In this document: piece after piece, positions 9,910 through 18,331 of the stretch
Layout of the letters: every line of letters starts with the position of its first letter
Numbering within the stretch: the first letter of the stretch is position 1
Assembly: GCA_009837395.1 (NCBI GenBank)
Contig: VXTP01000015.1
Location: forward strand, 124,001 to 188,000
DNA length: 64,000 nucleotides
Direction of reading: 5' to 3'
Source of the DNA: Gemmatimonadota bacterium
Lineage (GTDB): Bacteria > JAAXHH01
The notes under the pieces: generated by a model
Database searches by the model: none
Seen by the model: only the letters and a program-made list of their open reading frames with translations
What the model was told of the DNA's origin: nothing
Position numbers and translations under genes: made by a program

Positions 9910-11202
9910 TCAGGCGCTTTGCTTGCTTTCCTTGCCCTGAACGTAAACGGGCGGCGATTTCTCCGTGACGGTCTCCCCGGTGACGATCACTTCACTCAGG
10001 TCTTCCTGCGTCGGCGCGTTGAACATCACGTCCAGCATCACTTCCTCGAGGATGGACCGCAGCGATCGCGCGCCCGTCTTCTTGTCCATCGCCTCGTTCA
10101 CCACCGCCTGGAGCGACTCGTCCGTGAAGGTCAGCTTGACGTCTTCCATTTCGAGCAGTCGCTGGTATTGCTTCACGAGAGCGTTTTTTGGCCTGAGGAG
10201 GATTTCCATGAGGGCGTCGGCGTCCAGTTCACCCAGTGTGGCGATTACCGGCAGGCGGCCGATGATCTCCGGGATGAGGCCGTACTGCAGCAGGTCGTCC
10301 GGCTCGACCCGGGCGAGGAGTTCGCTTGTGTTGCGGCTCGCGGAATGCTTCGATACCCCGCCGAATCCGATGGTCCCTTCCGCGGTCCGCCGCTCGATGA
10401 TCTGGTCGAGGTCGTCGAACGCGCCGCCGCAGATGAAGAGGATGTTCCGCGTGTTGATCTGCACGAAGTTCTGTTCGGGGTGTTTCCGGCCGCCCTTCGG
10501 GGGCACGTTGGCGATAGTGCCTTCCAGCATTTTGAGCAGGGACTGCTGCACCCCTTCTCCCGACACGTCGCGGGTGATGGAGGGGTTGGCCGACTTGCGC
10601 GCCACCTTGTCGACCTCGTCGATGTAGACGATACCGCTTTCGGCTTTCGGCACGTCGTAATCGGCGGCCTGGAGCAGCCGGACCAGGACGCTTTCCACGT
10701 CTTCGCCCACGTATCCGGCTTCCGTGAGCACCGTGGCGTCCGCGATGCAGAACGGCACGTGGAGCATCTTCGCCAGGGTCTGGGCCAGGAGCGTCTTGCC
10801 GGTGCCCGTGGGACCGATCAGCAGGATGTTGCTCTTCTCGAGTTCCACGTCGTCCAAGCCGGCCTGGGCGGTCTGGGCGGTCTGGGTGGTCTGGGTGGTC
10901 TGGGCGGCGCCGTGCTGTATCCGCTTGTAGTGGTTGTACACGGCCACGGAAAGCACCTTCTTGGCCTGTTCCTGGCCGATGACGTATTCGTCGAGCGCCT
11001 CCTTGATCTCCGTGGGCAGCGGCAGATGCTCGACCGTCGACAGGGTACTGCGGCTCATCTCCTCCTCGAGGATCCCGTTGCACATCAGGATGCACTCGTT
11101 GCAGATGTACACGTTCGGACCCGTGATGAGGCGTTCCACCTCGTCGGCGTTCCGGTTGCAGAAGGAGCAGCGCAGGTCCCGCGGTGTCGATCGTTTCTTC
11201 AT
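9910..11202 (-). CDS. clpX: ATP-dependent Clp protease ATP-binding subunit ClpX
   Basis: ClpX is the unfoldase that feeds substrates to ClpP. The 430-residue protein has the N-terminal zinc-binding domain (Cys12, Cys15, Cys34, Cys37), Walker A GPTGTGKT (130-137), Walker B with IVYIDEVDK, and the IGF-type ClpP-docking region written TIGFGGVS. Residues 101-114 form a Thr/Gln/Ala repeat ([10 protein letters not shown]) between the zinc domain and the AAA+ core, created by 9-bp DNA units. The stop lies close upstream of lon and the gap to clpP is 9 bp. Confidence 0.97.
   Translation of the reverse strand: MKKRSTPRDLRCSFCNRNADEVERLITGPNVYICNECILMCNGILEEEMSRSTLSTVEHLPLPTEIKEALDEYVIGQEQAKKVLSVAVYNHYKRIQHGAAQTTQTTQTAQTAQAGLDDVELEKSNILLIGPTGTGKTLLAQTLAKMLHVPFCIADATVLTEAGYVGEDVESVLVRLLQAADYDVPKAESGIVYIDEVDKVARKSANPSITRDVSGEGVQQSLLKMLEGTIANVPPKGGRKHPEQNFVQINTRNILFICGGAFDDLDQIIERRTAEGTIGFGGVSKHSASRNTSELLARVEPDDLLQYGLIPEIIGRLPVIATLGELDADALMEILLRPKNALVKQYQRLLEMEDVKLTFTDESLQAVVNEAMDKKTGARSLRSILEEVMLDVMFNAPTQEDLSEVIVTGETVTEKSPPVYVQGKESKQSA
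10864..10908. repeat. Five 9-bp units inside clpX
   Basis: Five consecutive CTGGGYGGT-type units (10864, 10873, 10882, 10891, 10900; the last ends in C). Read on the minus strand they encode a Thr/Gln/Ala run just before the AAA+ core. Confidence 0.95.
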
Positions 11203-11211
11203 GGTCCGGTC

Positions 11212-11835
11212 CTAGGCGGATTTGCCATTCAGCGACTCGGCGATAGCTTTGGAAGCGGCGGTTTCGACCACGTGGTCCACCAGTCCGTATTCCACGGCCT
11301 GTTCCGGCGACATCCAGAAGTCCCGGTCCGTATCCGCTTCGATCTTGTCCACCGACTGTCCGGTATGGTGAGCCATGATCTCGTTCATGGTACGCTTCAT
11401 GCGCAGCATTTCCTCGGCCTGGATCTCGATGTCCTTGGCCGTGCCGGCCATGTGGGGGATGGAAGGCTGGTGGATCAGAATGCGCGAATAGGGCAGGGCA
11501 TAGCGTTTGCCGGTCCCGCCCGCCGTGAGGAGGAAGGCGCCCATGCTCGCGGCCATGCCCAGGCAGTAGGTCTCCACGTCGGGCTGGATGAACTGCATGG
11601 TGTCGTAGATGGCGAGTCCCGCGGTGATGCTGCCGCCGGGGCTGTTGATGTACAGCTTGATGTCCTTTTCGGCGTCTTCGTACTGGAGGTAGAGCAACTG
11701 GGCGATCACCAGGTTCGCGATGGTGTCGTCGATCGGCATGCCGATGAAGACGATGCGGTTCTTCAGCAGCAGAGAGTAGATGTCGTAGGCCCGTTCCCCG
11801 CGGCCCGTCTGTTCAATCACCATCGGCACTAACAT
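11212..11835 (-). CDS. clpP: ATP-dependent Clp protease proteolytic subunit ClpP
   Basis: ClpP is the 14-subunit serine protease chamber. In this 207-residue protein the catalytic triad is visible: Ser97 in GMAASMGAF, His122 in ILIHQPS, and Asp172 in DRDFWMS. The N-terminal [10 protein letters not shown] matches the usual processed or axial-loop region. It sits between tig and clpX with gaps of 12 and 9 bp, the classic arrangement. Confidence 0.98.
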   Translation of the reverse strand: MLVPMVIEQTGRGERAYDIYSLLLKNRIVFIGMPIDDTIANLVIAQLLYLQYEDAEKDIKLYINSPGGSITAGLAIYDTMQFIQPDVETYCLGMAASMGAFLLTAGGTGKRYALPYSRILIHQPSIPHMAGTAKDIEIQAEEMLRMKRTMNEIMAHHTGQSVDKIEADTDRDFWMSPEQAVEYGLVDHVVETAASKAIAESLNGKSA

Positions 11836-11847
11836 GATGCGCTCCTT

Positions 11848-13095
11848 CTACTCCGTTTGTATGTCGGCGTGCTCCACGAGGAATTCAACGACTTTCTCTT
11901 CCTTTAGATCCGCTTCGATGCGGTCCAGCCTCCCGTTCTCCCGGAAGAGCCTGCGGACCTGGTCGACCGAGGCCTGTCCCCTTGCCGCGACGGCCTCCAG
12001 CCGTTCGTCCAGCTCCTCCTGGTCCACCGCCAGCCCTTCCTGCTCCGCGATGGCGTCCAGGATGAGGTGGCGCATGATCTGGCTGTTCGCCACCGGGCGG
12101 TACTCCTGGCGAAGGGCGTTCTCGTCGACTTCGTCCCGGCCCCGCGTCGACCGGCGCGCGTCGGCCACGACCTGTTCGAGAAAGGCCGTCATCATGGATT
12201 CGGGCACTTCGAAATCGTGGGCGTCCACGATCTGCGTGACCAGGTCCCTGCGCAGCTCCAGGTCCGGTTCCCGCTCGATTTCCTCGCGGATGGACTGCTT
12301 CAGGGCGTCCAGGTTCTCCATGCCGATGTCCACGGCGAAATCGTCGTCCGCTTCCGGCAACTGCCTTTCCAGCACTTCGTGGACGTGCACGATGAAACAG
12401 GCCTCCTGGCCCGCCAGGGTTTCGTCGGGGTAATCGGATGGCAGTTCGGTCTTTACGGTACGGTCCTCGTCGGCCCGGACGCCGGTCAGCTGGGTATCGA
12501 ACCCCTCGCCCAGCCGTCCCGAACCGACCTGGAAGAACTGGTTCTCCTCCTTGCGCCCGATGATCGGCACCCCGCTGGCATCGGCGTGCTGAATATCGGC
12601 ACGGATGAAGTGATCCTTCTCCGCTTCCCCGTCGATCCGTACCACGCTGGCATAGCGTTCCCGCAACCTCTCGAGCCGCTCGTCCACATCCTCGTCCGTG
12701 GTGTTCACGGTCCGCCGGGTCACCCGCAGTTCCTTATACTGTTTCAGTTCGATGGCGGGCTTGACTTCCACGCTGGCCCGAAGTTTCAGGTCCTGCCCTT
12801 CGTCGAATTCGATCTCTTCGATCACGGGTTGGCTGATGGGCTTGATCTCCGCGCGCTCGTGGGCGCTGTTCAGATACTCCGGGATCTTCTTTTCCAGCAC
12901 TTCCGCGCGGATTTCATTGCCGAGTTGGGCCTTGAGCACGCTCAGGGGAACCTTGCCCCGGCGGAACCCGGGAAGGCGCACCTCTCTACTGTAACGCGCG
13001 TAGGCCTCGTTCAGTTCGGATTGAATCGCGTCGGAGGGCACTTCGATCTCCAGGACGCGTTTCCAGGGTTTGGGTTCGGAAACCGTATAGTTCAA
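11848..13095 (-). CDS. tig: Trigger factor
   Basis: Trigger factor is the ribosome-bound chaperone and prolyl isomerase. The 415-residue protein carries the ribosome-binding signature GFRRGKVP (in LPGFRRGKVPLSVL), a PPIase (FKBP-like) domain around residues 150-245, and the long helical C-terminal arms. The start is TTG at 13093-13095, preceded by GGGAG; the residues NYTVSEPKPWKRVLEIEVP follow. It is first in the tig-clpP-clpX-lon cluster. Confidence 0.95.
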   Translation of the reverse strand: MNYTVSEPKPWKRVLEIEVPSDAIQSELNEAYARYSREVRLPGFRRGKVPLSVLKAQLGNEIRAEVLEKKIPEYLNSAHERAEIKPISQPVIEEIEFDEGQDLKLRASVEVKPAIELKQYKELRVTRRTVNTTDEDVDERLERLRERYASVVRIDGEAEKDHFIRADIQHADASGVPIIGRKEENQFFQVGSGRLGEGFDTQLTGVRADEDRTVKTELPSDYPDETLAGQEACFIVHVHEVLERQLPEADDDFAVDIGMENLDALKQSIREEIEREPDLELRRDLVTQIVDAHDFEVPESMMTAFLEQVVADARRSTRGRDEVDENALRQEYRPVANSQIMRHLILDAIAEQEGLAVDQEELDERLEAVAARGQASVDQVRRLFRENGRLDRIEADLKEEKVVEFLVEHADIQTE

Positions 13096-13113
13096 GGCGA
13101 TCGCTCCCTGCGT

Positions 13114-13160
13114 CTGCCTGCCTGCTTGCCTGTCCGGTCCGGGTGGACCGGATGGACCGG
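13114..13160. repeat. CCTG/GGACCGG short repeats upstream of tig
   Basis: CTGCCTGCCTG-type and GGACCGGAT-type near-repeats fill the leader of tig. They have the same flavour as the 9-bp arrays inside genes. No coding potential seen. Confidence 0.65.
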
Positions 13161-13241
13161 GCTTAGCGCACTAACCGGCCGGCGCCGTGTAGACCGGCCG
13201 CGGACCCGAAGCGTCGCGGCCGCCGTTCATAAAGCCGTCGT

Positions 13242-13270
13242 AATTAACGGTGGAGGGGGTGGTGTGTCAA
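13242..13270 (-). promoter_or_regulatory. Possible promoter for the tig-clpP-clpX-lon cluster
   Basis: On the minus strand, TTGACA (13270-13265) is followed after 17 bp by TTAATT (13247-13242). The -35 is perfect and the -10 is weak. It points at tig, whose start codon is about 150 bp further on. Confidence 0.45.
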
Positions 13271-13274
13271 CGGA

Positions 13275-13294
13275 AAAGCACCCCGGATCCGGGG
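13275..13294 (-). terminator. Probable terminator after tRNA-Leu
   Basis: CCCCGGATCCGGGG (13281-13294) is a perfect 14-bp palindrome. On the minus strand it is followed by TGCTTTT, giving a compact intrinsic-terminator shape directly downstream of tRNA-Leu. Confidence 0.6.
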
Positions 13295-13318
13295 CCTTTG
13301 ACAAAACCCGGGGCAAGA

Positions 13319-13399
13319 TGCGAGGGGGGGGAGTCGAACCCCCATGGGTTGCCCCACTGGATCCTAAATCCAGCACGTATACCAGTTCCGCCACCCTCG
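13319..13399 (-). tRNA. tRNA-Leu (anticodon UAG)
   Basis: The minus strand folds as a class II tRNA. The acceptor arm GCGAGGG (13399-13393) pairs with CCCTCGC at the other end. The anticodon loop TTTAGGA has TAG at 34-36, a variable arm TGGG/CCCA is present, and the T loop is TTCGACT. The discriminator base is A (13319), as required for leucine; CCA is not encoded. It lies about 54 bp downstream of the S41 peptidase gene. Confidence 0.95.
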
Positions 13400-13452
13400 C
13401 GAAGCCCGCGTACTTCGTTGCCCGGGTCTCTGCCGGCGGTTTGCCGCCGCCT

Positions 13453-15135
13453 CTATTCCGCGGGATCGTCACCGAGCAGCTTCCGGTATTCCCGTTCGTC
13501 ATTCAGGATCTCCAGGGACGCCCTGATCTGGGGGTCGTGCCTGGCGGCGAAGGCATAACGGCCCGCCGTGCCCCAGAGTTTCGCACTGATCTCCGTACCG
13601 ATGCGGGCCACGAGCAGGTCCCGGTGCCTGGTGTACTCCAGTTCGCGCTGACGGTTCAGTTTGCCCCGCAGGTCGGCAAGCGATGCCATCACGTCGTCGG
13701 CCGGCGCACGGTCCCGAACGATCTCTTCCAGTTCGTCGAGCGACTGTTCCGCCACGGAGGTGTAGGTGAAGGACCGCGTCTCTACGAACCGGCGAAAGGC
13801 TTCGATCATCTCGTCCGTGACGTCGAAAGCAGCCTGGTCCGCTTCGGGGTTGTTCGACACGTAGTGGATGGCGAACTTGATGAACATGCTCTGGTTGTTC
13901 AGGGCGCGGATCAGGTTGGGGTATGCCGGGACCTCGATCTCCACGTCCGGCGCGATACCGCCGCCGCCGTACACGGTCCGTCCGATTCTCGTCTCGTACG
14001 ACGTACTGTCGGACCCGTCCGTTTCACCCGCCGCGGAATCCGACGCGACGCTTTCGTCCTCGCGCTCCCCGGTCTTCTGGATGAGCCTGCCGCTCGGTGT
14101 GTAGTACCTCGCCGTCGTGATCTTCAGGGCCGTCCCCTGGTTCATGGGGAATATCTGCTGCACCGAAGCCTTGCCGAAGGTCGGCTGGCCGGCCACGACG
14201 CCGCGGTCCCAGTCCTGGATCGCTCCGGCGACGATCTCGGACGCGCTGGCGCTGAATCGGTCGACGAGCACCACCAGCGGCGCGTCCTCCAGCGTGTAGG
14301 ATTCCGGCGCGTGGTACGACCGCTGATCCGAACCGGGCCTGCCCATCGTGTACACGATAAGACGGTCCTCCGGCAGGAACTTCCCGGCCACGTCCACGGC
14401 CTGTTCCAGCAAGCCCCCCGGGTTGCCCCGCAGGTCCAGCAGATACCCGCCGGCGCCTTGCGCCTGAAGCTGCTTCAACGCCTGTTCCACCTGCATGGAG
14501 GCGTCTTCGGTAAACTGGTTCAGCTTGATGTAGCCGGTATCGCCTTCCAGCATGCCCACGAAAGGAACCACCGGTATGGTGATGATGGCCCGCGTCACCG
14601 TGAAGTCGATGAACGCGTCCTCGCCTTCCCTGCTGACCGAGATCTTCACGGAAGTCCCGGGACTTCCCCGGAGGAGGTCCGCCGCCTGCGACACGTCGAT
14701 GTCGGCCGTGGACGATTCCTCGATCCGCACGATGCGGTCGCCGGTCTGCAGGCCGACGTCGAAGGCCGGCGTGTCGTCAAACAGCGCGACGACGACCAGG
14801 GCGTTCTCCTGCTTCTGGATCCTGATGCCCAATCCACCGTACTTCCCCTGGATCTGCATCATTTTCATCTCGTCGCTCTGCTTTTTCGCCAGGAACTCCG
14901 TGTAGGGATCGAGCGTGCCGAGCATGCCGCGGATGGCCGCGTCGATCGCTTCTCCTTCGTTCAGGTCGTCCACGTACTTGGCGCGGATGCGGTCCACGAC
15001 TTGCTGCAGCAGTTTCAGGTCGTACTGCTGATCGCCGATCGCCTGCGCCCGGTCGTGCCTGATGACCCATACGGCGCCCAGCAGACCGATGAACACCAGC
15101 AAGGCCAGGGTGATCTTCCTGTTTTTAGCCCACAT
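13453..15135 (-). CDS. S41 family carboxy-terminal processing peptidase
   Basis: This 560-residue protease should act in the periplasm, trimming C-termini of envelope proteins. It has an N-terminal membrane anchor (residues about 8-26), a PDZ domain (about 85-165, with YGGLGIRIQ) and the S41 core. The likely nucleophile is Ser297 in SASASEIVAG, with Lys322 in PTFGKASVQ 25 residues later, the spacing known for CtpA. The C-terminal 180 residues form a helical extension seen in CtpA/Prc relatives from FCB-type bacteria. tRNA-Leu follows it. Confidence 0.93.
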   Translation of the reverse strand: MWAKNRKITLALLVFIGLLGAVWVIRHDRAQAIGDQQYDLKLLQQVVDRIRAKYVDDLNEGEAIDAAIRGMLGTLDPYTEFLAKKQSDEMKMMQIQGKYGGLGIRIQKQENALVVVALFDDTPAFDVGLQTGDRIVRIEESSTADIDVSQAADLLRGSPGTSVKISVSREGEDAFIDFTVTRAIITIPVVPFVGMLEGDTGYIKLNQFTEDASMQVEQALKQLQAQGAGGYLLDLRGNPGGLLEQAVDVAGKFLPEDRLIVYTMGRPGSDQRSYHAPESYTLEDAPLVVLVDRFSASASEIVAGAIQDWDRGVVAGQPTFGKASVQQIFPMNQGTALKITTARYYTPSGRLIQKTGEREDESVASDSAAGETDGSDSTSYETRIGRTVYGGGGIAPDVEIEVPAYPNLIRALNNQSMFIKFAIHYVSNNPEADQAAFDVTDEMIEAFRRFVETRSFTYTSVAEQSLDELEEIVRDRAPADDVMASLADLRGKLNRQRELEYTRHRDLLVARIGTEISAKLWGTAGRYAFAARHDPQIRASLEILNDEREYRKLLGDDPAE

Positions 15136-15254
15136 GAACCCAACTCCTGTGACGTTAAGCCGTCACGCTTCGTATTGGGGACCGCGTCAACGAACGACGG
15201 TCCGCCTTCCCGTTTTCCCGCGCACCGGGGATTTCCCGGATCCCGGAACCTTCC

Positions 15255-15854
15255 TCACCCCTTCGATGTCCTGCGTATGTGGAACAGGCGGGTGATGGCC
15301 GTGTAGTTCGACACCACGGCAATCAGGACCAGGGCGACGGGCAGGTACGTTTCCCCAAGCAGCGCGCCCAGCCCGAGACAGACGATCCGTTCCGGCCGCT
15401 GCATGAGTCCCACGGTGCATTCCTGGCCGAGTCCCTCCGCGCGTGCGCGTACGTAACTGACCATAAGGGAGCCGCTGATCGCCATCACGGACGCCAGCAC
15501 CCAGTAGGCGTTCAACGCGCTGTCTGCCGCGTTGAAGAGATAGAAGGCGATGATGCCGATGAATACGGCGATCTCAGCGTAGCGGTCCAGCGTGGAATCG
15601 AGGAGCGCCCCGAAGGTGCTTCGGGTGCCCGTCTCCCGGGCGAGATGCCCGTCCAGCACGTCGCAGCTGCCGCCGATGAACATGACCAGGCCCGCCCACC
15701 TGAAAGCACCGAGTCCGAAAAGACAGGCCGAGACCAGGGTGATCCCGAAGCCGATTATGGTCAGCGCGTTGGGATGTATCCCGAATCGCACGGACGTACG
15801 GACGAAGGGGCCCAGCATGTTCACGTACCATGTCTTCACTTTCGAACTCAGCAT
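15255..15854 (-). CDS. CDP-alcohol phosphatidyltransferase family membrane protein
   Basis: This 199-residue integral membrane enzyme should join a CDP-activated lipid to an alcohol acceptor in phospholipid synthesis. The full signature is present: Asp65, Asp68-Gly69, Ala72-Arg73, eight residues, Gly82, then Asp86 and Asp90. Several hydrophobic helices flank it. The acceptor (glycerol phosphate, inositol phosphate or other) cannot be read from sequence. The start at 15854 is chosen because GGGAG sits 6 nt before it, and because a promoter at 15991-16019 lies inside the longer open frame, which would therefore not be transcribed. Confidence 0.9.
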   Translation of the reverse strand: MLSSKVKTWYVNMLGPFVRTSVRFGIHPNALTIIGFGITLVSACLFGLGAFRWAGLVMFIGGSCDVLDGHLARETGTRSTFGALLDSTLDRYAEIAVFIGIIAFYLFNAADSALNAYWVLASVMAISGSLMVSYVRARAEGLGQECTVGLMQRPERIVCLGLGALLGETYLPVALVLIAVVSNYTAITRLFHIRRTSKG

Positions 15855-15990
15855 GGCAAACTCCCGCATCGGGCCGCGGCGCGTTCCCGCCTGCTTCCTG
15901 CTCCGTCTTACCCGCCTTGCGGCATACCGCGCAACCGGGTCGACGGACGGAACCCGGCGAGGGTTTTCATTGCCGGATACATGTTGCGGA

Positions 15991-16019
15991 AATATAGCCG
16001 GGGCGCCCCTCGCAGTCAA
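15991..16019 (-). promoter_or_regulatory. Promoter for the CDP-alcohol phosphatidyltransferase
   Basis: On the minus strand, TTGACT (16019-16014), a 17-bp spacer and TATATT (15996-15991) make a strong sigma-70-like promoter. The spacer contains the 10-bp palindrome GGGGCGCCCC (16000-16009). It leaves a leader of roughly 130 bp. Confidence 0.75.
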
Positions 16020-16073
16020 GTAAAAGTCATTGCGTGCCCGGGGGAAAGGCGTCCCTTCCACCCCGCTTTTCGC

Positions 16074-16102
16074 TTGACATCGACCGGTGCGATTCGTAAA
16101 TA
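16074..16102 (+). promoter_or_regulatory. Promoter for hrcA
   Basis: TTGACA (16074-16079), 17 bp, then TAAATA (16097-16102). It is divergent from the promoter at 15991-16019. I looked for a CIRCE operator (TTAGCACTC and its inverted copy) here and did not find one. Confidence 0.65.
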
Positions 16103-16188
16103 GAGAATCAGTTTTTTGCGGGCTTCGCCGCTTCCGAATCGGACCCTTGACCGTCCTCCTTTCAGACCATGCTGTCCGCAGGATCGAA

Positions 16189-17220
16189 ATGGCATACACC
16201 CTTCAGACCGACCGGGACAAGGACATACTGCGGAACCTGGTGGAACACCACGTGTCCACGGGCCAGCCCGTCGGTTCCCGTTCGATCGCCAGCCAGGGAC
16301 CGCTCGACGTCAGTCCGGCGACGGTGCGCAATACCATGGTGAACCTCGAGGACGCGGGCTACATCACCCGCCCTCATCCCTCCGCCGGCGGGGTGCCGAC
16401 GGACAAGGGTTACCGGTATTACGTGGACGCCCTCCTCCGCATGCGGCCCATCAACAAGCGGGACCGGGAACGGATCCATCTCGAACTGGAGAACGACTGG
16501 CTCAGCGTGCAGGAGCTGCTGAGCCATACCGCGCAGATTCTCGGCCTCGTATGCCGGGAAGTCGGCGTGGCGCTGGCGCCGAAACTGTACGACGGCCGGC
16601 TCGAACGGGTAGAGTTGATCCCGGTCGCCCGCCGCAAGGTGCTGCTGGTGCTGACCCTCGCTTCCGGAATGGTCAGGAGCATCGTCGCCGAACTCGATGC
16701 CGATATCCCCAAAGACCGGCTGGACAGCGCGAGCTGGTTCCTGAACGAGCGGCTGTCCGGCTGTTCCCTCAGGGAGATCCGGGGCCAGCTCGACGAACGC
16801 CTGGAAGACGCGCCGCAGTCCAGGCGGAAGATCGTGCAGCTGTTCATCCAGTACAGCGAATATCTCTTCGATTTCGAGGAAAACGAAAAGACCCATATCG
16901 GCGGCACGACCTATATCGTGTCGCAGCCTGAGTTCGTGACGGACTACACGAAGCTGTCGTCGCTGCTGCAGTTTCTCGAACACAAGCGGACGGTGGCGCA
17001 CTGGCTGAGCGAGCGCCATCACGACAACCGGATCGCCGTCACCATCGGGCGCGAGAACGGTCAGCGCGAAGTGACCTCGTGCAGCGTGGTTACTTCGACC
17101 TACCGAATCGGCGACATGACGGGCGTGATCGGGGTGATCGGCCCGACCCGCATGCCCTACGCGCGACTGATGTCCGTCGTCGGCTACACGGCGAGGTACC
17201 TGAATACGAAATTCGCTTGA
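16189..17220 (+). CDS. hrcA: Heat-inducible transcription repressor HrcA
   Basis: HrcA represses chaperone genes by binding CIRCE operators with help from GroEL. The 343-residue protein has the winged-helix N-terminus (TGQPVGSRSIA, then SPATVRNTMVNLEDAGYI and HPSAGGVPTDKGYRYYV), a GAF-like middle and the C-terminal IGVIGPTRMPYAR. Start ATG at 16189 with AGGA upstream; an in-frame start at 16087 would lie inside the promoter. It heads an hrcA-grpE-dnaJ block; dnaK is not in this window. Confidence 0.96.
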   Translation: MAYTLQTDRDKDILRNLVEHHVSTGQPVGSRSIASQGPLDVSPATVRNTMVNLEDAGYITRPHPSAGGVPTDKGYRYYVDALLRMRPINKRDRERIHLELENDWLSVQELLSHTAQILGLVCREVGVALAPKLYDGRLERVELIPVARRKVLLVLTLASGMVRSIVAELDADIPKDRLDSASWFLNERLSGCSLREIRGQLDERLEDAPQSRRKIVQLFIQYSEYLFDFEENEKTHIGGTTYIVSQPEFVTDYTKLSSLLQFLEHKRTVAHWLSERHHDNRIAVTIGRENGQREVTSCSVVTSTYRIGDMTGVIGVIGPTRMPYARLMSVVGYTARYLNTKFA

Positions 17221-17416
17221 GTCCCAGGGGTTTTCGCACCGGACCGGTTTACCAGCGGACGTGAGCGATCACGCCCGCTTCGTTTTGATATGCCGGTCGC
17301 GTCCGGGCGCTACCTTTCGAAACGGGCGGAACCGAAGGAACAGTCGCGCGAACTGAACGGGTGGAACCGAAACGATCGTCCGAACTGAATTCCGGCGTAG
17401 TGACAGGAGGTTTGAG

Positions 17417-18292
17417 GTGACTATGGGTAAGGAAGAAAAAGCCGCACTCGAGTCTGCGGCGTCGCCCGGTGAAGAAGCCGAAGAGACCGGGACCACGGAG
17501 GAAGATAACGACCCCGCGGCCGGAGAGGATTCCGCGGAAGGGACCGATTCCACGGCCGGGGTCGATTCTACGGCCGGGGCAGATTTTGCGGACGAGCCAG
17601 ACCATGACGCTGGAGCGGGTAACGGACCGGCGGCTGGACCGGACCATGGCGCCGGAGCGGGTAACGGACCGGCGGCCGGGGCGGAGGATCAGTCCGGTGG
17701 GGCCGCGTCCGGCACCGTAGTGGAATCCGGGAAGCCATCGGATGAGGATGCGGTCGATGGGGAGGAAGATGAGCAGGCCAGACTGTCCGAGGAGGTCCTG
17801 CTTTACAAGGACCGCCTGGTACGTCTGGCCGCCGAGTTCGACAACTACAAAAAGCGGACCGGCCGCGAGTTCACCGCGCTGGTAAAGAACGCGGGTGAAT
17901 CGCTGATCACCGAGTTGCTGCCCATTCTCGACAACATCGAAAGAGCCCTCCAGGCTCCGCAGACCTCCGACGAGACCCGGTCCTTCGCCCAGGGTTTCGA
18001 AATGATCCGGCAACAATTCCTGGAGAAACTGGAGAAGGCGGGGATGAAGGAGATCGCCGCCGAGGGATCGTCCTTCGATCCCACTCGACACGAAGCCGTC
18101 ATGGCCGTAGAAAACGACGAACATCCGGCCGACACGGTAATCAACGTGGTCGAAAAGGGCTACACGCTTAATGAAAAGGTCCTGCGCGCGGCCAAGGTCA
18201 TCGTGACGCGCACGCCAGCGAAATCACCGGACCATGCGGATCGGGCGGAGCAGGCAGACCAGGCGGGGCAGGCCGACCAGGCGGAAACGTAG
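17417..18292 (+). CDS. grpE: Nucleotide exchange factor GrpE with extended repetitive N-terminus
   Basis: GrpE exchanges nucleotide on DnaK. The recognisable core begins around residue 118 (EEVLLYKDRLVRLAAEFDN, then YKKRTGREF) and includes LLPILDNIERAL and the C-terminal beta domain (DPTRHEAVMAVEN). About 115 residues before it are acidic and low-complexity, including a tandem 14-residue repeat; the last 20 residues are another Gln/Ala repeat. At 291 aa it is about 100 longer than usual. GTG at 17417 fits AGGAGG (17405-17410) best; ATG at 17423 is the alternative. Confidence 0.93.
   Translation: MTMGKEEKAALESAASPGEEAEETGTTEEDNDPAAGEDSAEGTDSTAGVDSTAGADFADEPDHDAGAGNGPAAGPDHGAGAGNGPAAGAEDQSGGAASGTVVESGKPSDEDAVDGEEDEQARLSEEVLLYKDRLVRLAAEFDNYKKRTGREFTALVKNAGESLITELLPILDNIERALQAPQTSDETRSFAQGFEMIRQQFLEKLEKAGMKEIAAEGSSFDPTRHEAVMAVENDEHPADTVINVVEKGYTLNEKVLRAAKVIVTRTPAKSPDHADRAEQADQAGQADQAET
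17600..17683. repeat. Two 42-bp tandem units in the grpE N-terminus
   Basis: Units 17600-17641 and 17642-17683 differ at only a few bases and encode DHDAGAGNGPAAGP and DHGAGAGNGPAAGA. Confidence 0.9.
18237..18281. repeat. 9-bp array at the grpE 3' end
   Basis: Five GCGGACCAG-like 9-bp units (18237, 18246, 18255, 18264, 18273) encode the AEQADQAGQADQ tail just before the grpE stop codon. Confidence 0.85.
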
Positions 18293-18331
18293 AACCAGGA
18301 CGGTAACCAGACGTGGGGATCCTATTATAAG

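Noticed and set aside
10864-10908. Regular repeats considered as a CRISPR array
   Set aside because: Units are 9 bp with no spacers, and they lie in frame in clpX. No cas genes are present. The same applies to the other arrays.
12067-15306. A 1079-residue open frame on the plus strand
   Set aside because: It lies opposite tig, tRNA-Leu and the S41 peptidase, all strongly supported on the minus strand. Long antisense frames are common in GC-rich DNA.
16074-16188. CIRCE operator before hrcA
   Set aside because: No TTAGCACTC half-site or inverted partner could be found in this stretch.
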